A program made the position numbers and the translations under genes. The notes under the pieces are model-generated. The model did no database searches and was not told the origin of the DNA. It worked only from the letters and a program-made list of their open reading frames with translations. A DNA stretch of 64,000 nt from Psychrobacter sp. 1044 (GTDB lineage: Bacteria; Pseudomonadota; Gammaproteobacteria; Pseudomonadales; Moraxellaceae): NCBI RefSeq assembly GCF_904846525.1, contig NZ_CAJHAZ010000008.1, positions 1-64,000 on the forward strand, in the 5' to 3' direction. Below are positions 1 to 9,130 of the stretch, piece after piece. Every line of letters starts with the position of its first letter. Positions within the stretch are counted from its first letter, which is position 1.

Positions 1-60
1 GATAGCTTTGCAGCGGCGGTAATGCTCGCTTGTGTCTTTATCTGGTTGCCCTTGATTTGA
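1..60 (+). CDS. C-terminal end of a probable IS transposase (partial)
   Basis: A frame open from the left edge ends at the TGA at 58-60 and reads DSFAAAVMLACVFIWLPLI. A short hydrophobic tail of this kind (LACxFIWL) is typical of the C-terminus of IS5-type DDE transposases, which end very close to their inverted repeat. Only 19 codons are visible, so family and integrity cannot be judged. It abuts the AT-rich ATPase/TOPRIM pair, with the two stop codons only a few bases apart, which suggests an insertion next to or bounding that module. The assignment is pattern recognition only. Confidence 0.45.
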   Translation, partial: DSFAAAVMLACVFIWLPLI

Positions 61-63
61 ATT

Positions 64-933
64 CTATACACACCCTAATATATCTAGCCAAAAGCTACTA
101 TATGTATTATCTATATGTATAGCTTCTTTTAAAGTAAGACCTTTCTTATGATCAAAAAACTTTCTAAATTGACCTTCAATAGATGTAAAAGTAGTAATAT
201 CATCTAATGATTCGATTTGTTCATCTAGCTTTTTTTCTATAGCTATTTTTTGAATAATGTTTGTAGGTATGAGTGTCTCAATTTCTCTCATATCAATAAT
301 ATAAGCTAAACTTCCATCAATATTTTCTCTATCTTCTTTGGAAAAAGGCGATGAAGTTGAACCTTCTGCCATATTTGGATGATATTTATCACTATCAACA
401 ATACAAAGTACTAACTTTTTAGAATTCTTTATATTATCAAACATCGTTTTTATTTGGCTTCCACCCCCAAGTGAGAAATCAAAAGAAAAGTTTAATTTAT
501 GATCCGATATAGAATGAGAGTAGTACTCAGTAATAATGTTATATAGTTTAAAATCCTCAAGATTTTCAGTTAGTAGGGTTATAGGTCCCAAATTTTTAGG
601 ATCTATAAAATATTTATAGCTAACTTTAATGATAGGCTTGTCTTTCTCAAAAGCACAGATATCTCCTTCGTAGTTGAAGTCAACAACAGCATGAGTAGAA
701 AGAGTATTGGCGATTCCAGCATACTCTCTTCTGTACGAACGTATATCATGAGTATAATTTTTAATATTAGTATTATACATGTCACATATCAATATGCTTT
801 CAATAGTCTTGGTGTCCAATATAATAATATTATGTCTAAAGGCACTACTCATAATTAAATTTTCTAAGGCATGTTGTCTATCACTATCATGTGCGTATTG
901 GTCAGGAAGGCAGTTTTTGATTTTAAATAGCAT
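64..933 (-). CDS. TOPRIM/DUF4435-like protein, putative effector of a two-gene ATPase system
   Basis: A 289-residue soluble protein with no signal peptide or membrane segment. The start chosen is the ATG at 933, which overlaps the ATPase stop as TAATG; the longer frame from 966 would lie inside the upstream gene. The spacing of acidic motifs resembles TOPRIM folds of the OLD/DUF4435 type: LLTENLEDF around residues 120-128 (candidate Glu123), a glycine-rich GGGSQ near 156-160, a hydrophobic strand ending in VDSDK (Asp180, Asp182), and MREIE around 215-219. In TOPRIM nucleases such residues bind metal. The base composition is much more AT-rich than the dpp genes to the right, which suggests horizontal transfer. 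Function as a nuclease toxin controlled by the upstream ATPase is inference. A DUF without nuclease activity remains possible. Confidence 0.6.
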   Translation of the reverse strand: MLFKIKNCLPDQYAHDSDRQHALENLIMSSAFRHNIIILDTKTIESILICDMYNTNIKNYTHDIRSYRREYAGIANTLSTHAVVDFNYEGDICAFEKDKPIIKVSYKYFIDPKNLGPITLLTENLEDFKLYNIITEYYSHSISDHKLNFSFDFSLGGGSQIKTMFDNIKNSKKLVLCIVDSDKYHPNMAEGSTSSPFSKEDRENIDGSLAYIIDMREIETLIPTNIIQKIAIEKKLDEQIESLDDITTFTSIEGQFRKFFDHKKGLTLKEAIHIDNTYSSFWLDILGCV

Positions 934-2486
934 TATTTTCGACCTGAAAAGAAACCAATAGGCCATTGTTCTAAAAGTCCCTCACTATTAAAATAAGAGA
1001 ACTTTACTTTAGTAGTGCTACTGTCTAGCTCTTTCTCAAAAAGCACTATATTAACATCTTGTGAGCTTAATAATTCATCTTCGATACAGTCACCAAGAGT
1101 ATCTACCATAGTTTGACTATGAGTTTCAAAAATTATTTTAAGTGATAGTTCTCTTTCTTTTGCTGCGTTAATGACAGATACAAACATTCTAGCAAGACGC
1201 GCTTGATACTCAGGGTGAAGATGTAGTTCAGGCTGTTCAATTGCAAATATAATATCAGATTTTTTTTGTCTCAAAGTTAGCTTCTTATTTCTTGACGTCT
1301 CCATCCATATAGATGCGACAATAGGAAGTATTTGTGAAAAACCAAAACCCATATCGTTAATGTTATATTCTCTCGGGTCACTTCCAGCTTTTATTTTCAA
1401 AGCATAATGTAAACCCTGTTCTTCAACTTTGACTTGGAATCCAAAATTTTCATTTGTCCATTGAGTAAATAGTTCATTTTCTTTTTTAGGAAGTGACCTT
1501 AGAAGCATTGCTAGATTTGAACCTGTATGATCAATTTCTTTAACTTGTAGATCTTGATGTCTATAATATCTTTCAGCCGTAGATCGAAGAGGTGCTATAT
1601 ATTTAATATTTTTAAAAGTATTTACTATCTCATTATTTATAGTTACTAATAGACTGCTAATACTAGCAGATAGAGAAAGTTGGTAGACCATGTCACAGAT
1701 ATCTTTTTCTTTTTTCTCTAAATTTTTGATAAATGTTCTATTGTTTTTAAATATCTTAGTTAAAACACCTTTGATGTCATCTCTTTCATTCAAACCAATA
1801 CGAACTAATCCATCTTTTATTGTGGAGTCATTTGTATTTCCAAAATACTTCTTTATTTTTGAATGTAATATATCGTAGAAATATTCGTTTGCTCCTTCAT
1901 CATCAAATCTTTGATTATCTTTTGTCCAAAATCCTATTAAAGGTAGAAATTGATTTAAATTTAAATAACCCAAATCTTCTGATATTTTATTTAGAGTGCC
2001 ATCTATATACAAATCACACTTTTTATCATTATTAAAAACAAAAAGATATTTATGGTTGTAGAGTTGCAAACTCAATTTCTTTAAAATAGTTTTATTATTG
2101 ATTTCTGTAACACCAACCTCTACCACCGTATTAATATCTTTAGAGCTTAATATCTTTCTTTTCAAGTGATAGTAGTATGAGGAAAAATAATTAGGAGTAT
2201 TAGGACTGAGTTGAATTTTAAAGTCAAAGTAAATGATATTATCTTTAACATCAAATTTCTTTGCCTCAGAAAAAGCCCCAAAGTCTACATAGGAGCTATA
2301 CCATAATATAGGGCCAGTAGTATTGGCCTCAACTGACTGCCTTAGTAATGGCAAACTACGCAAAAAGGTACTTTTGCCGCTACTGTTTTTACCTATTAGC
2401 ACTGTGATAGGCTTTAGATCGATATAAGGTGAGTTATCAGTGTCTGCAAAACTACGTAAGTTTCTGAGTCTAATTGATTGTAGCAT
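933..2486 (-). CDS. AAA/ABC-type ATPase with DUF3696-like C-terminus
   Basis: A 517-residue SMC/RecF-like predicted ATPase. Visible motifs are Walker A GKNSSGKST (32-40), a signature-like segment NDMGFGFSQILP, Walker B IIFAIEQPELHLHP (about 412-425) and the switch histidine in FETHSQTMVD (about 456). The C-terminal WPIGFFSG is characteristic of DUF3696 proteins. All nucleotide-binding elements look intact. The stop overlaps the start of the next gene by one base (TAATG), so the two products are probably made in fixed ratio. The AT-rich composition contrasts with the neighbouring dpp operon. Stand-alone ATPases of this class pair with nuclease-like partners in defence systems (AriA-AriB of PARIS, OLD/Gabija types). 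Which subtype this is, if any, cannot be decided here. Confidence 0.8.
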   Translation of the reverse strand: MLQSIRLRNLRSFADTDNSPYIDLKPITVLIGKNSSGKSTFLRSLPLLRQSVEANTTGPILWYSSYVDFGAFSEAKKFDVKDNIIYFDFKIQLSPNTPNYFSSYYYHLKRKILSSKDINTVVEVGVTEINNKTILKKLSLQLYNHKYLFVFNNDKKCDLYIDGTLNKISEDLGYLNLNQFLPLIGFWTKDNQRFDDEGANEYFYDILHSKIKKYFGNTNDSTIKDGLVRIGLNERDDIKGVLTKIFKNNRTFIKNLEKKEKDICDMVYQLSLSASISSLLVTINNEIVNTFKNIKYIAPLRSTAERYYRHQDLQVKEIDHTGSNLAMLLRSLPKKENELFTQWTNENFGFQVKVEEQGLHYALKIKAGSDPREYNINDMGFGFSQILPIVASIWMETSRNKKLTLRQKKSDIIFAIEQPELHLHPEYQARLARMFVSVINAAKERELSLKIIFETHSQTMVDTLGDCIEDELLSSQDVNIVLFEKELDSSTTKVKFSYFNSEGLLEQWPIGFFSGRK

Positions 2487-2606
2487 TCTGTTATCTCAAT
2501 AGAACGAAATTATGTTTTGTAATATATCATATCGATAATTAATTGGTATGATGTTTCGATTTAACATGCTTAATTTGAGTAAAGCTAAATATATATAACG
2601 CGTTGC

Positions 2607-2639
2607 AAAAAAGGTCAGCAGCAAGGTCAGACCTTTTTT
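2607..2639 (-). terminator. Intrinsic terminator of the dpp operon
   Basis: Inverted arms AAAAAAGGTC (2607-2616) and GACCTTTTTT (2630-2639) surround a 13-nt loop. On the minus strand this is a stem followed by a T-run, 61 bases past the dppF stop. It also separates dpp transcription from the foreign-looking ATPase pair. The hairpin is symmetrical enough to work in both directions. Confidence 0.75.
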
Positions 2640-2699
2640 GGTTGTAGCAAATTTCCTAAATGTTGGGGTATGGTGAATATTGATTAATCGTTAGTCACC

Positions 2700-3671
2700 T
2701 TAACCATAGATTTCTTCCAAGCGTAAACAAGCCACCAATCGACCGTCCCACTCGCGCAGTTGCGGCTCTATCTCGCTGCATTGATGCTTGGCATATGGGC
2801 AGCGTTTGTGCAGGGCGCAGCCACTTGGTGGATTGAGCGGGCTTGGTAGCTCACCTTGTAGCGTTAAATCGTTCTTATGACCATTTACCGTTGGCGCGGC
2901 AGCCAACAGAGCGATAGTATATGGATGTTTTGGCGCGTTATAAATTGCTTCTTTCGGGCCATGCTCAACTGCCTGACCTAAATACATCACCATCACATCA
3001 TCAGCGACATGACGTACGACCGACAGATTGTGTGAGATAAAAACGTAAGCAGTACGATACTCATCCTGCAAATCCATGAATAGATTTAGAACTTGCGCTT
3101 GAATCGATACATCGAGTGCGGAGGTAGGCTCATCAGCGACGACAATTTTAGGATTGAGCATCATGGCACGGGCGAGGGCAATACGTTGGCGCTGACCCCC
3201 TGAAAACATATGCGGATAGCGGCCAGCATGTTCGGGACGCAGACCCACATTTCGCATCATCTCGTTGATTTTGTCACGCTTGTCGTCTTTAGAGAGTTTG
3301 GTATGGATATCTAATGGCTCAGTCAACTGATAGCCAATAGTATGGCGCGGATTTAAGCTACCATAAGGGTTTTGAAACACCATTTGAATCTCGGTACGCA
3401 GCTCTTTGAGCGCTTTTCTGCTATAGCCAGTGGTGGCTTCATCATTGATAAATAGCTCGCCATCAGTAGGCTCTTCGATGAGTGTGAGCTGGCGGGCAAG
3501 GGTAGATTTACCGCAGCCTGATTCACCGACGACGGCTAGCGTCTTGCCAGCCTCAAGCTCAAACGACACACCATTTAATGCTTTAACGTAAGCTTTTGCT
3601 TTACCCAACCCTTGCGATACTGGGTAGTGTTTATGTAGATTGTCTGCTTTTAGGACCACTTTATTACTCAT
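2700..3671 (-). CDS. dppF: Dipeptide ABC transporter ATP-binding protein DppF
   Basis: A 323-residue ABC ATPase that energises dipeptide import at the cytoplasmic face. Walker [10 protein letters not shown] lies near residues 52-60; the signature [15 protein letters not shown] and Walker [12 protein letters not shown] follow in order. The C-terminal oligo_HPY-type segment (HPYTIALL, then a Cys-containing [15 protein letters not shown] stretch) is typical of Opp/Dpp ATPases. It overlaps the dppD stop by 4 bases, so translation is coupled. It is the last gene of dppABCDF and is followed by the terminator at 2607-2639. Substrate preference within the Opp/Dpp group rests on the close DppA match upstream. 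Confidence 0.9.
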   Translation of the reverse strand: MSNKVVLKADNLHKHYPVSQGLGKAKAYVKALNGVSFELEAGKTLAVVGESGCGKSTLARQLTLIEEPTDGELFINDEATTGYSRKALKELRTEIQMVFQNPYGSLNPRHTIGYQLTEPLDIHTKLSKDDKRDKINEMMRNVGLRPEHAGRYPHMFSGGQRQRIALARAMMLNPKIVVADEPTSALDVSIQAQVLNLFMDLQDEYRTAYVFISHNLSVVRHVADDVMVMYLGQAVEHGPKEAIYNAPKHPYTIALLAAAPTVNGHKNDLTLQGELPSPLNPPSGCALHKRCPYAKHQCSEIEPQLREWDGRLVACLRLEEIYG

Positions 3672-4750
3672 ACTTGTGACTCCAAGGTAGCAGCGTGAGA
3701 GGTAGATAGGTGAGAAGGCAAGCTGGGTAATTCTGAGTGAATACAGCGCACTTTGCCATTGGGCGTATCTAAAATGGGCGGTGGCACCTCACAGGCAGGC
3801 TCTTTGTACGGGCAGCGAGGAGACAATAAGCAACCACTCGGGCGATCATATTGGCTGGGTACTACACCGGGTAAGCTGTTCAATCTATCTTGACCAATAG
3901 CCAGTTCAGGGATAGCTTGCAGCAAGGCCTCCGTATAAGGGTGAGCAGGCTTTTGGAAAATCTCCGGCACGGTACTGGTTTCGACCACTTGTCCGGCATA
4001 CATGACCGCGACATCACGCGAGTTTTGCGCGACCAAACCCAAGTCATGGGTAATCAGTATCATTGCCATCTGTTTTTCGCGTTGCAATCGGCTTAGCAAG
4101 TCCATGATTTGTGCTTGTACCGTGACATCGAGCGCGGTGGTAGGCTCATCAGCGATGAGTAGTTTTGGCTCACAAGCAATTGCCATCGCAATCATGACCC
4201 GCTGACTCATACCGCCTGATAACTGATGTGGATAAACCTTGAGTCGATTTTTGGCATCGGGCATTTCGACCAGCTCTAACAGCTGTAAGAGACGTGTCTG
4301 TACTGCTGAACCACGCAAGCCTAGATGCTTGCGTAGTACTTCGCCCAGTTGCATCTCAACCGTGAAGCTTGGATTTAGACAAGACATGGCATTTTGAAAG
4401 ATCATTGAGATGTCTTTGCCAATGATGCCGCGTTTTTCTTTTGCTGACATACTGAGCATGTCTTTATTATCGAACATAACACGCTTGGAACGTACAGTTG
4501 CAGAGGGTGGTAGTAGCCCCATCAGTGCCATCATAGTGACCGACTTACCCGAGCCAGATTCACCGACGACTGCGATGACTTCGCCTTGTGTAATCTTTAA
4601 CGACACATCATCGACTGCACGAAAAGCCCGTACACCTTGACCGAAAGTGACCGAAAGATTTTCAATATCTAACAGCAATGGTGATTCTTTTTTTGATGCG
4701 TCATTCATAGAAGTGTGAGTGATAGGCGTTTTAATTAATGGTTCAGTCAT
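3668..4750 (-). CDS. dppD: Dipeptide ABC transporter ATP-binding protein DppD
   Basis: A 360-residue ABC ATPase, partner of DppF in the transporter. Walker A is GESGSGKSV, the signature is [14 protein letters not shown] and Walker B is [14 protein letters not shown]. The C-terminal HPYTEALL and [15 protein letters not shown] segments mark the Opp/Dpp subgroup. About 25 non-conserved residues precede the first ABC strand, and an internal Met15 could be an alternative start. Its ATG follows the dppC stop after a single base and its end overlaps dppF, so dppC-dppD-dppF are tightly packed. Confidence 0.9.
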   Translation of the reverse strand: MTEPLIKTPITHTSMNDASKKESPLLLDIENLSVTFGQGVRAFRAVDDVSLKITQGEVIAVVGESGSGKSVTMMALMGLLPPSATVRSKRVMFDNKDMLSMSAKEKRGIIGKDISMIFQNAMSCLNPSFTVEMQLGEVLRKHLGLRGSAVQTRLLQLLELVEMPDAKNRLKVYPHQLSGGMSQRVMIAMAIACEPKLLIADEPTTALDVTVQAQIMDLLSRLQREKQMAMILITHDLGLVAQNSRDVAVMYAGQVVETSTVPEIFQKPAHPYTEALLQAIPELAIGQDRLNSLPGVVPSQYDRPSGCLLSPRCPYKEPACEVPPPILDTPNGKVRCIHSELPSLPSHLSTSHAATLESQV

Positions 4751-4751
4751 C

Positions 4752-5666
4752 TTAGGTCACCTGCTTTAATTTGGGATCTAGCGCATCGCGTAGGCCATCA
4801 CCAGTCAAGTTAATCGACAATGCGGCTAAGAAAATGGCGACACCGGGCCAAATCGCTAGCCAAACATTACTTTGAATATATTGACGCGCCGTACCAAGCA
4901 TTGCACCCCATTCAGCATCGGGTGGCTGTACACCAAAGCCTAAGAAACCAATTGCACCTGCTTCCAAAATAGCAGACGAGAAAATCATCGTCGCCTGTAC
5001 GATAAGCGGTGCCATACAGTTGGGCAAAATGGTGATAAATAACAATCTAAGCACACCAGCGCCCATCACTTGCGAAGCGATAAAATACTCACGCTGTAGC
5101 TCTACCATCGCGGTAGCACGAGTCAGACGAATAAAAGGTGGCGTACAGACCAAGGCGATGGTAATAATCGTATTGGTCATAGAAGGTCCTAAGATAGCGG
5201 CAATGATGATGGCCAATAGTAAGCTCGGATAAGACATCAAAATATCGTTGACCAGCATGACCGCTTTGCCCCAAACCTTGGGCCAAAATGCAGCACTAAG
5301 TCCTAATGAAACACCGACTAACATGGCAAGAGTCGTCGCGCTCAGACCGATAAATAGAGAATAACGCGCGCCATACATCACCCGAGACAAGGTGTCTCGT
5401 CCAGCATCATCCGTGCCTAGCCAAAACATTGTATTGCCGCCATCTAGAAAGGCAGGCGGCAACTGCTCTTGACCAGTAAACAACTCGTAAGGGTCATGGG
5501 GCGCAATGGCAGGCGCAAGGATGGCAATAATGACCATCAATGCCAGCACAATAAAACCAAGCACCGCGCCTTTATTTCGGCAGAATGTCGATAAAAATAG
5601 CTGCCAAGATGACGGCGGTGTGGCGGCCATAAGATTGACATCAGAGGGAAGAACAGAAGGCTTCAT
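4752..5666 (-). CDS. dppC: Dipeptide ABC transporter permease DppC
   Basis: A 304-residue inner-membrane permease. It has an N-terminal cytoplasmic stretch, a first membrane helix (about 35-55), a periplasmic loop with the family-typical PHDPYELF segment, and then the BPD_transp_1 domain with five further helices. The EAA-loop region reads [23 protein letters not shown]. It forms the channel with DppB. A 142-bp spacer without a gene separates it from dppB. That is unusual for dppB-dppC pairs, which are normally adjacent, but both are on the same strand with no terminator between them. Confidence 0.9.
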   Translation of the reverse strand: MKPSVLPSDVNLMAATPPSSWQLFLSTFCRNKGAVLGFIVLALMVIIAILAPAIAPHDPYELFTGQEQLPPAFLDGGNTMFWLGTDDAGRDTLSRVMYGARYSLFIGLSATTLAMLVGVSLGLSAAFWPKVWGKAVMLVNDILMSYPSLLLAIIIAAILGPSMTNTIITIALVCTPPFIRLTRATAMVELQREYFIASQVMGAGVLRLLFITILPNCMAPLIVQATMIFSSAILEAGAIGFLGFGVQPPDAEWGAMLGTARQYIQSNVWLAIWPGVAIFLAALSINLTGDGLRDALDPKLKQVT

Positions 5667-5808
5667 GAGCAGTTCCTATAGTGGCTAACGCGTTGAAAGT
5701 ATGTAGAGTTCCATTTCTAGCAATAATTTAAAATGTGCTAAAACTCACTCAAGACCATACAAACACCAATAACCACTATTTATAATATGAGTATTTATCA
5801 ATGTTAAA

Positions 5809-6825
5809 TTAAGAAGTATGTCGAATACGCGGATTGATAAGACCATACAAAATATCAATAAATAAACTAACCAAAATCAGGGCGGTGGCGACCAATAAAA
5901 TACCGTTTTGCACGATAGGATAATCACGAGTGAAAAACCCATCGAGCAGCCAATTACCAACACCTGGCCAACTAAAGATAGTCTCAGTGATAATAGCCCC
6001 CGCGAGCAAGGTCGCCATCTGTAAGCCAATCACCGTCACCACAGTTATAAGGGCATTGCGCATGACGTGTACCAATATCACGCGGCGCGGCGATAGGCCT
6101 TTGGCGCGCGCTGTACGCACGTAGTCCTCATCTAACACCTCTAGCATCGCCGAGCGTGTCATCCGTGCAATCATTGCGAGTGGTATGGTCGATAAGGCAA
6201 TAGACGGTAGGATAAAGTGTTTGACCACATCCCAAAATGCGCCAGGTTCTCCTGATGTTAAAGAGCCAAGTAGCCATGATCCATATAAAGGTTTGACGTC
6301 TAAAAACTGCGCGACAGATATGACACCAGCGACGGGCAACAGGCCGAGATAATGGGCGAATATACCCGTGAGGATAGGCCCCAATAAATAGATGGGCATA
6401 GAGTAGCCAGCCAGCGCCCCTGACATTAGAGTGTAGTCAATCCATGTACCACGTCGTAGCGCGGCAAAGATACCTAAGCTCACACCGACAACACTGGCAA
6501 TGACAATGGCACACAAAGCCAGCTCTAAGGTTGGTACAAAATGAGCAAAGAAGTCTTGTAATACCGGAGTACGAGTACGAAAGGATTGACCAAAATCACC
6601 GGTCAATATTCCAGTTAAGTAATCCCAATATTGGACAATGAGGGGTTTGTCTAAGCCAAGTCTTTCTAACGCTCGAGCATGTAGCTCTGGATCGACCATA
6701 CGCTCACCCATCATAATCTCGACGGCATCTCCAGGGACGAGCCGAATTAGGGTAAATGTCGATAGTGTTAAGCCAAGATAGACAGGAATTAGAATGGCAA
6801 TGCGACGCAAAATATAAAGTAGCAT
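5809..6825 (-). CDS. dppB: Dipeptide ABC transporter permease DppB
   Basis: A 338-residue inner-membrane permease. The N-terminus MLLYILRRIAILIPVYLGLT is the standard DppB/OppB opening with the RLVPGD motif (residues 28-33). A periplasmic region with LGLDKPLIVQYW and a BPD_transp_1 domain follow. The EAA loop is ARAKGLSPRRVILVHVMRNALITVV. It pairs with DppC. It is separated from dppA by 195 bp that contain a hairpin (6942-6970), an arrangement commonly associated with higher expression of the binding protein than of the membrane components. Confidence 0.9.
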   Translation of the reverse strand: MLLYILRRIAILIPVYLGLTLSTFTLIRLVPGDAVEIMMGERMVDPELHARALERLGLDKPLIVQYWDYLTGILTGDFGQSFRTRTPVLQDFFAHFVPTLELALCAIVIASVVGVSLGIFAALRRGTWIDYTLMSGALAGYSMPIYLLGPILTGIFAHYLGLLPVAGVISVAQFLDVKPLYGSWLLGSLTSGEPGAFWDVVKHFILPSIALSTIPLAMIARMTRSAMLEVLDEDYVRTARAKGLSPRRVILVHVMRNALITVVTVIGLQMATLLAGAIITETIFSWPGVGNWLLDGFFTRDYPIVQNGILLVATALILVSLFIDILYGLINPRIRHTS

Positions 6826-6941
6826 GGGCTGCTCAATTCAATAGTTGTGGTTCAATCGTTTGAGATCGATGAGTAGAATGTTGGCAGAGATGAGAGAGTC
6901 GGTGACAAAATGCTTAATAAGGCGCTTAACTCATATAAATA

Positions 6942-6970
6942 CGGCTGGAGCAAAGTGTCTGACCCAGCCG
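6942..6970 (-). other. Hairpin between dppA and dppB
   Basis: Perfect 7-bp arms CGGCTGG (6942-6948) and CCAGCCG (6964-6970) with a 15-nt loop, 50 bases past the dppA stop on the minus strand. It is followed by an AT-rich stretch but not a true T-run. A stabilising or partially terminating structure that raises dppA over dppBCDF is the likely role (inference from similar binding-protein operons). Confidence 0.55.
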
Positions 6971-7020
6971 AATATAAATTAAACAATCATGCATGTCTTA
7001 CCGGACGTCATCAGCTCAGG

Positions 7021-8661
7021 TTATTCAACCTTTACACCATCGAAGCGTATTGAGCCAAGCGGACTAATTTTATAATCGACGACGTTTGGTGCGGTGAATA
7101 CCGTGACCACCGAATGCGCCATTGTCGTCCAAGGCAGCTGCTCTTTGAATATCTGCTGAGCTTGTACATAGTCGTTGACGCGCTCATCTTGATTGGTAAT
7201 CTGACGGGCGTTAGTCACCAAAGTGTCAAAGTCTTTATTACACCAGCGTGAGTAGTTGTTACCACCGACCGCATCACAAGATAGTAATGTACCAAGCCAG
7301 TTATCAGGATCCCCATTGTCACCAGTCCAACCCGCTAGAATGACATCAGGTTCACCTTTAGCAGCGCGGTTTAGATACTCGCCCCATTCATACGTCACAA
7401 GCTTGGTATCGACACCAATTTTTGCCCAATCTGCTTGTAGCATTTCAGCCATGAGTTTAGCATTAGGATTGTATGGTCGCTGAACGGGCATATACCATAG
7501 ATTAATGGCAAGTTTGTCCGCGCCTGCTTCTTTTATAAGGGACTTGGCCTTTTCCACATCATAAGGCGCATCTTTGATAGATTTGTCGTAACCCCATTGT
7601 GTGGGTGGCATTGGATTGGTGGCTTTTAATCCTTCGCTTTGATAAACCGCATTGATAATAGCGTCTTTATTAATGGCCATATCTAATGCTTGGCGAACTT
7701 TAAGGTCGCTAAGCTTCGGTTTTTCAACGTTATAGCCCACATAACCGACGTTAAAGCCAGGTTGATCGAGAACGGTGACCTTACCAGATTTTTTGACAGA
7801 GTCAATTTCGGCAGGTTTTGGATAAGCGGACACATGACATTCGCCTGCTTGCACTTTTTGCGCACGAACCGCCGAATCTTTGGTGATAACAAACACGAGA
7901 TTATCGATATGAATATCGTCTTTGTTCCAGTAGTCTGGATTTTTGGTATAACGAATTTGCGCGTCTTTTTGATAAGAAGTAAAGACGAAAGGTCCTGTAC
8001 CAACGGGTTTGGTGTTGATATCAGCAGCATTACCAGAAGCCATTAACTTTTCTGCATACTCAGCAGAATCGATATAAGCGAAGGGCATCGCTAGGTTCTG
8101 TAAAAATGGCGCGTTGGTCTCGCTGAGCGTGATTTTGACGGTAGAGTCATCAACCTTTTCGATATTGGAGATAATATCAGGTAGCCCCATACCGACCGAA
8201 TAGGGGAACTCAGCAGGATAGGCTTTATTAAATTCAAAGTCTGGATTGGTGATACGCTCCAGGGTAAAGACAATGTCATCTGCGTTGAAATCACGGGTTG
8301 GGGTAAAGTAATCGGTCTTACCATATTTAACCCCTCTACGTAGGTTAAAGGTATAAGTCTTGCCGTCTTCACTAATATCCCAGCTTTCGGCTAAGGCTGG
8401 CTGAATCTCAGTACCATCTCTTTTGAATTCCACTAAGCCGTTGTAGATGGGAAAGGCGCTCGCATCAAAATCTGTACCTGCAGTGTATTGTGCTGGATCG
8501 AATCCAGCCGGACTACCTTCTGAGCAATAAAGTAAGGTTTTGGCTGCTTTAGCATCTGAGCTGGCAGCAGATTCATCGGTGGTTTTGTTGTCGCCGCTAC
8601 AGGCACTGATGCCTAGAATAACTGTCGCCAACATCGTCAGTTTGAAGAGTGATTTTTGCAT
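7021..8661 (-). CDS. dppA: Dipeptide-binding lipoprotein DppA
   Basis: A 546-residue periplasmic solute-binding protein (SBP_bac_5). The N-terminus has a signal peptide ending in a lipobox ISAC with Cys21, so the protein is predicted to be lipid-anchored. The body closely follows E. coli DppA: LLYCSEGSPAGFDP near the start, then MPVQRPYNPNA, TYEWGEYL and GWTGDNGDPDNW. It delivers dipeptides to DppBC. The start ATG is preceded by an AGGATG ribosome site. It is first in the operon, with a long AT-rich region upstream. Haem or other peptide ligands are also known for this family, so substrate range is open. Confidence 0.92.
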   Translation of the reverse strand: MQKSLFKLTMLATVILGISACSGDNKTTDESAASSDAKAAKTLLYCSEGSPAGFDPAQYTAGTDFDASAFPIYNGLVEFKRDGTEIQPALAESWDISEDGKTYTFNLRRGVKYGKTDYFTPTRDFNADDIVFTLERITNPDFEFNKAYPAEFPYSVGMGLPDIISNIEKVDDSTVKITLSETNAPFLQNLAMPFAYIDSAEYAEKLMASGNAADINTKPVGTGPFVFTSYQKDAQIRYTKNPDYWNKDDIHIDNLVFVITKDSAVRAQKVQAGECHVSAYPKPAEIDSVKKSGKVTVLDQPGFNVGYVGYNVEKPKLSDLKVRQALDMAINKDAIINAVYQSEGLKATNPMPPTQWGYDKSIKDAPYDVEKAKSLIKEAGADKLAINLWYMPVQRPYNPNAKLMAEMLQADWAKIGVDTKLVTYEWGEYLNRAAKGEPDVILAGWTGDNGDPDNWLGTLLSCDAVGGNNYSRWCNKDFDTLVTNARQITNQDERVNDYVQAQQIFKEQLPWTTMAHSVVTVFTAPNVVDYKISPLGSIRFDGVKVE

Positions 8662-9130
8662 TATTACATCCTATGTAATGATAAATAGTCGTCAATATAT
8701 TTATAAGATCGTTTTTGACCTACAAATATAATGAGCGTGCTTTTAATTCCCTTTAAAGCAATTGTTTATATCGTGTTTCTAATATGCAAAATAAAAAATA
8801 TTTCAGGTTGTATTAACCATTATTCAGATTTGCAAAAAATACCGATATAAATAAGTGGTTTAAATATACTCTGTTCAACAGTGGTAATGCAAGACATCCA
8901 TAAGCTAATTTGATAGAAAACGTTCTGTTTTAATATCTTTATTGCCGAATTTGTTAGAGTTCCTCCTTATTTTAGAAATGCTGATAAAATAATCACGAAA
9001 AAACAAAGGTTAAACTTTTATATAATTCGCTTATTTTCATTTTATTGAATATAAAGTTTCAGTAAATAAGTTTCTTAAATAAAAATACTAATTATAAGAC
9101 GCATATCTTCCCATGTTTTATGGCGTGATA
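8662..9130 (-). other. Gene-free AT-rich region upstream of dppA
   Basis: No convincing frame on either strand in 469 bp. The part next to 8661 must hold the dppA promoter and leader; the far part is the 3' flank of the GMC gene. I see no clear terminator hairpin or repeat, and no specific operator could be supported by eye. Confidence 0.5.
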
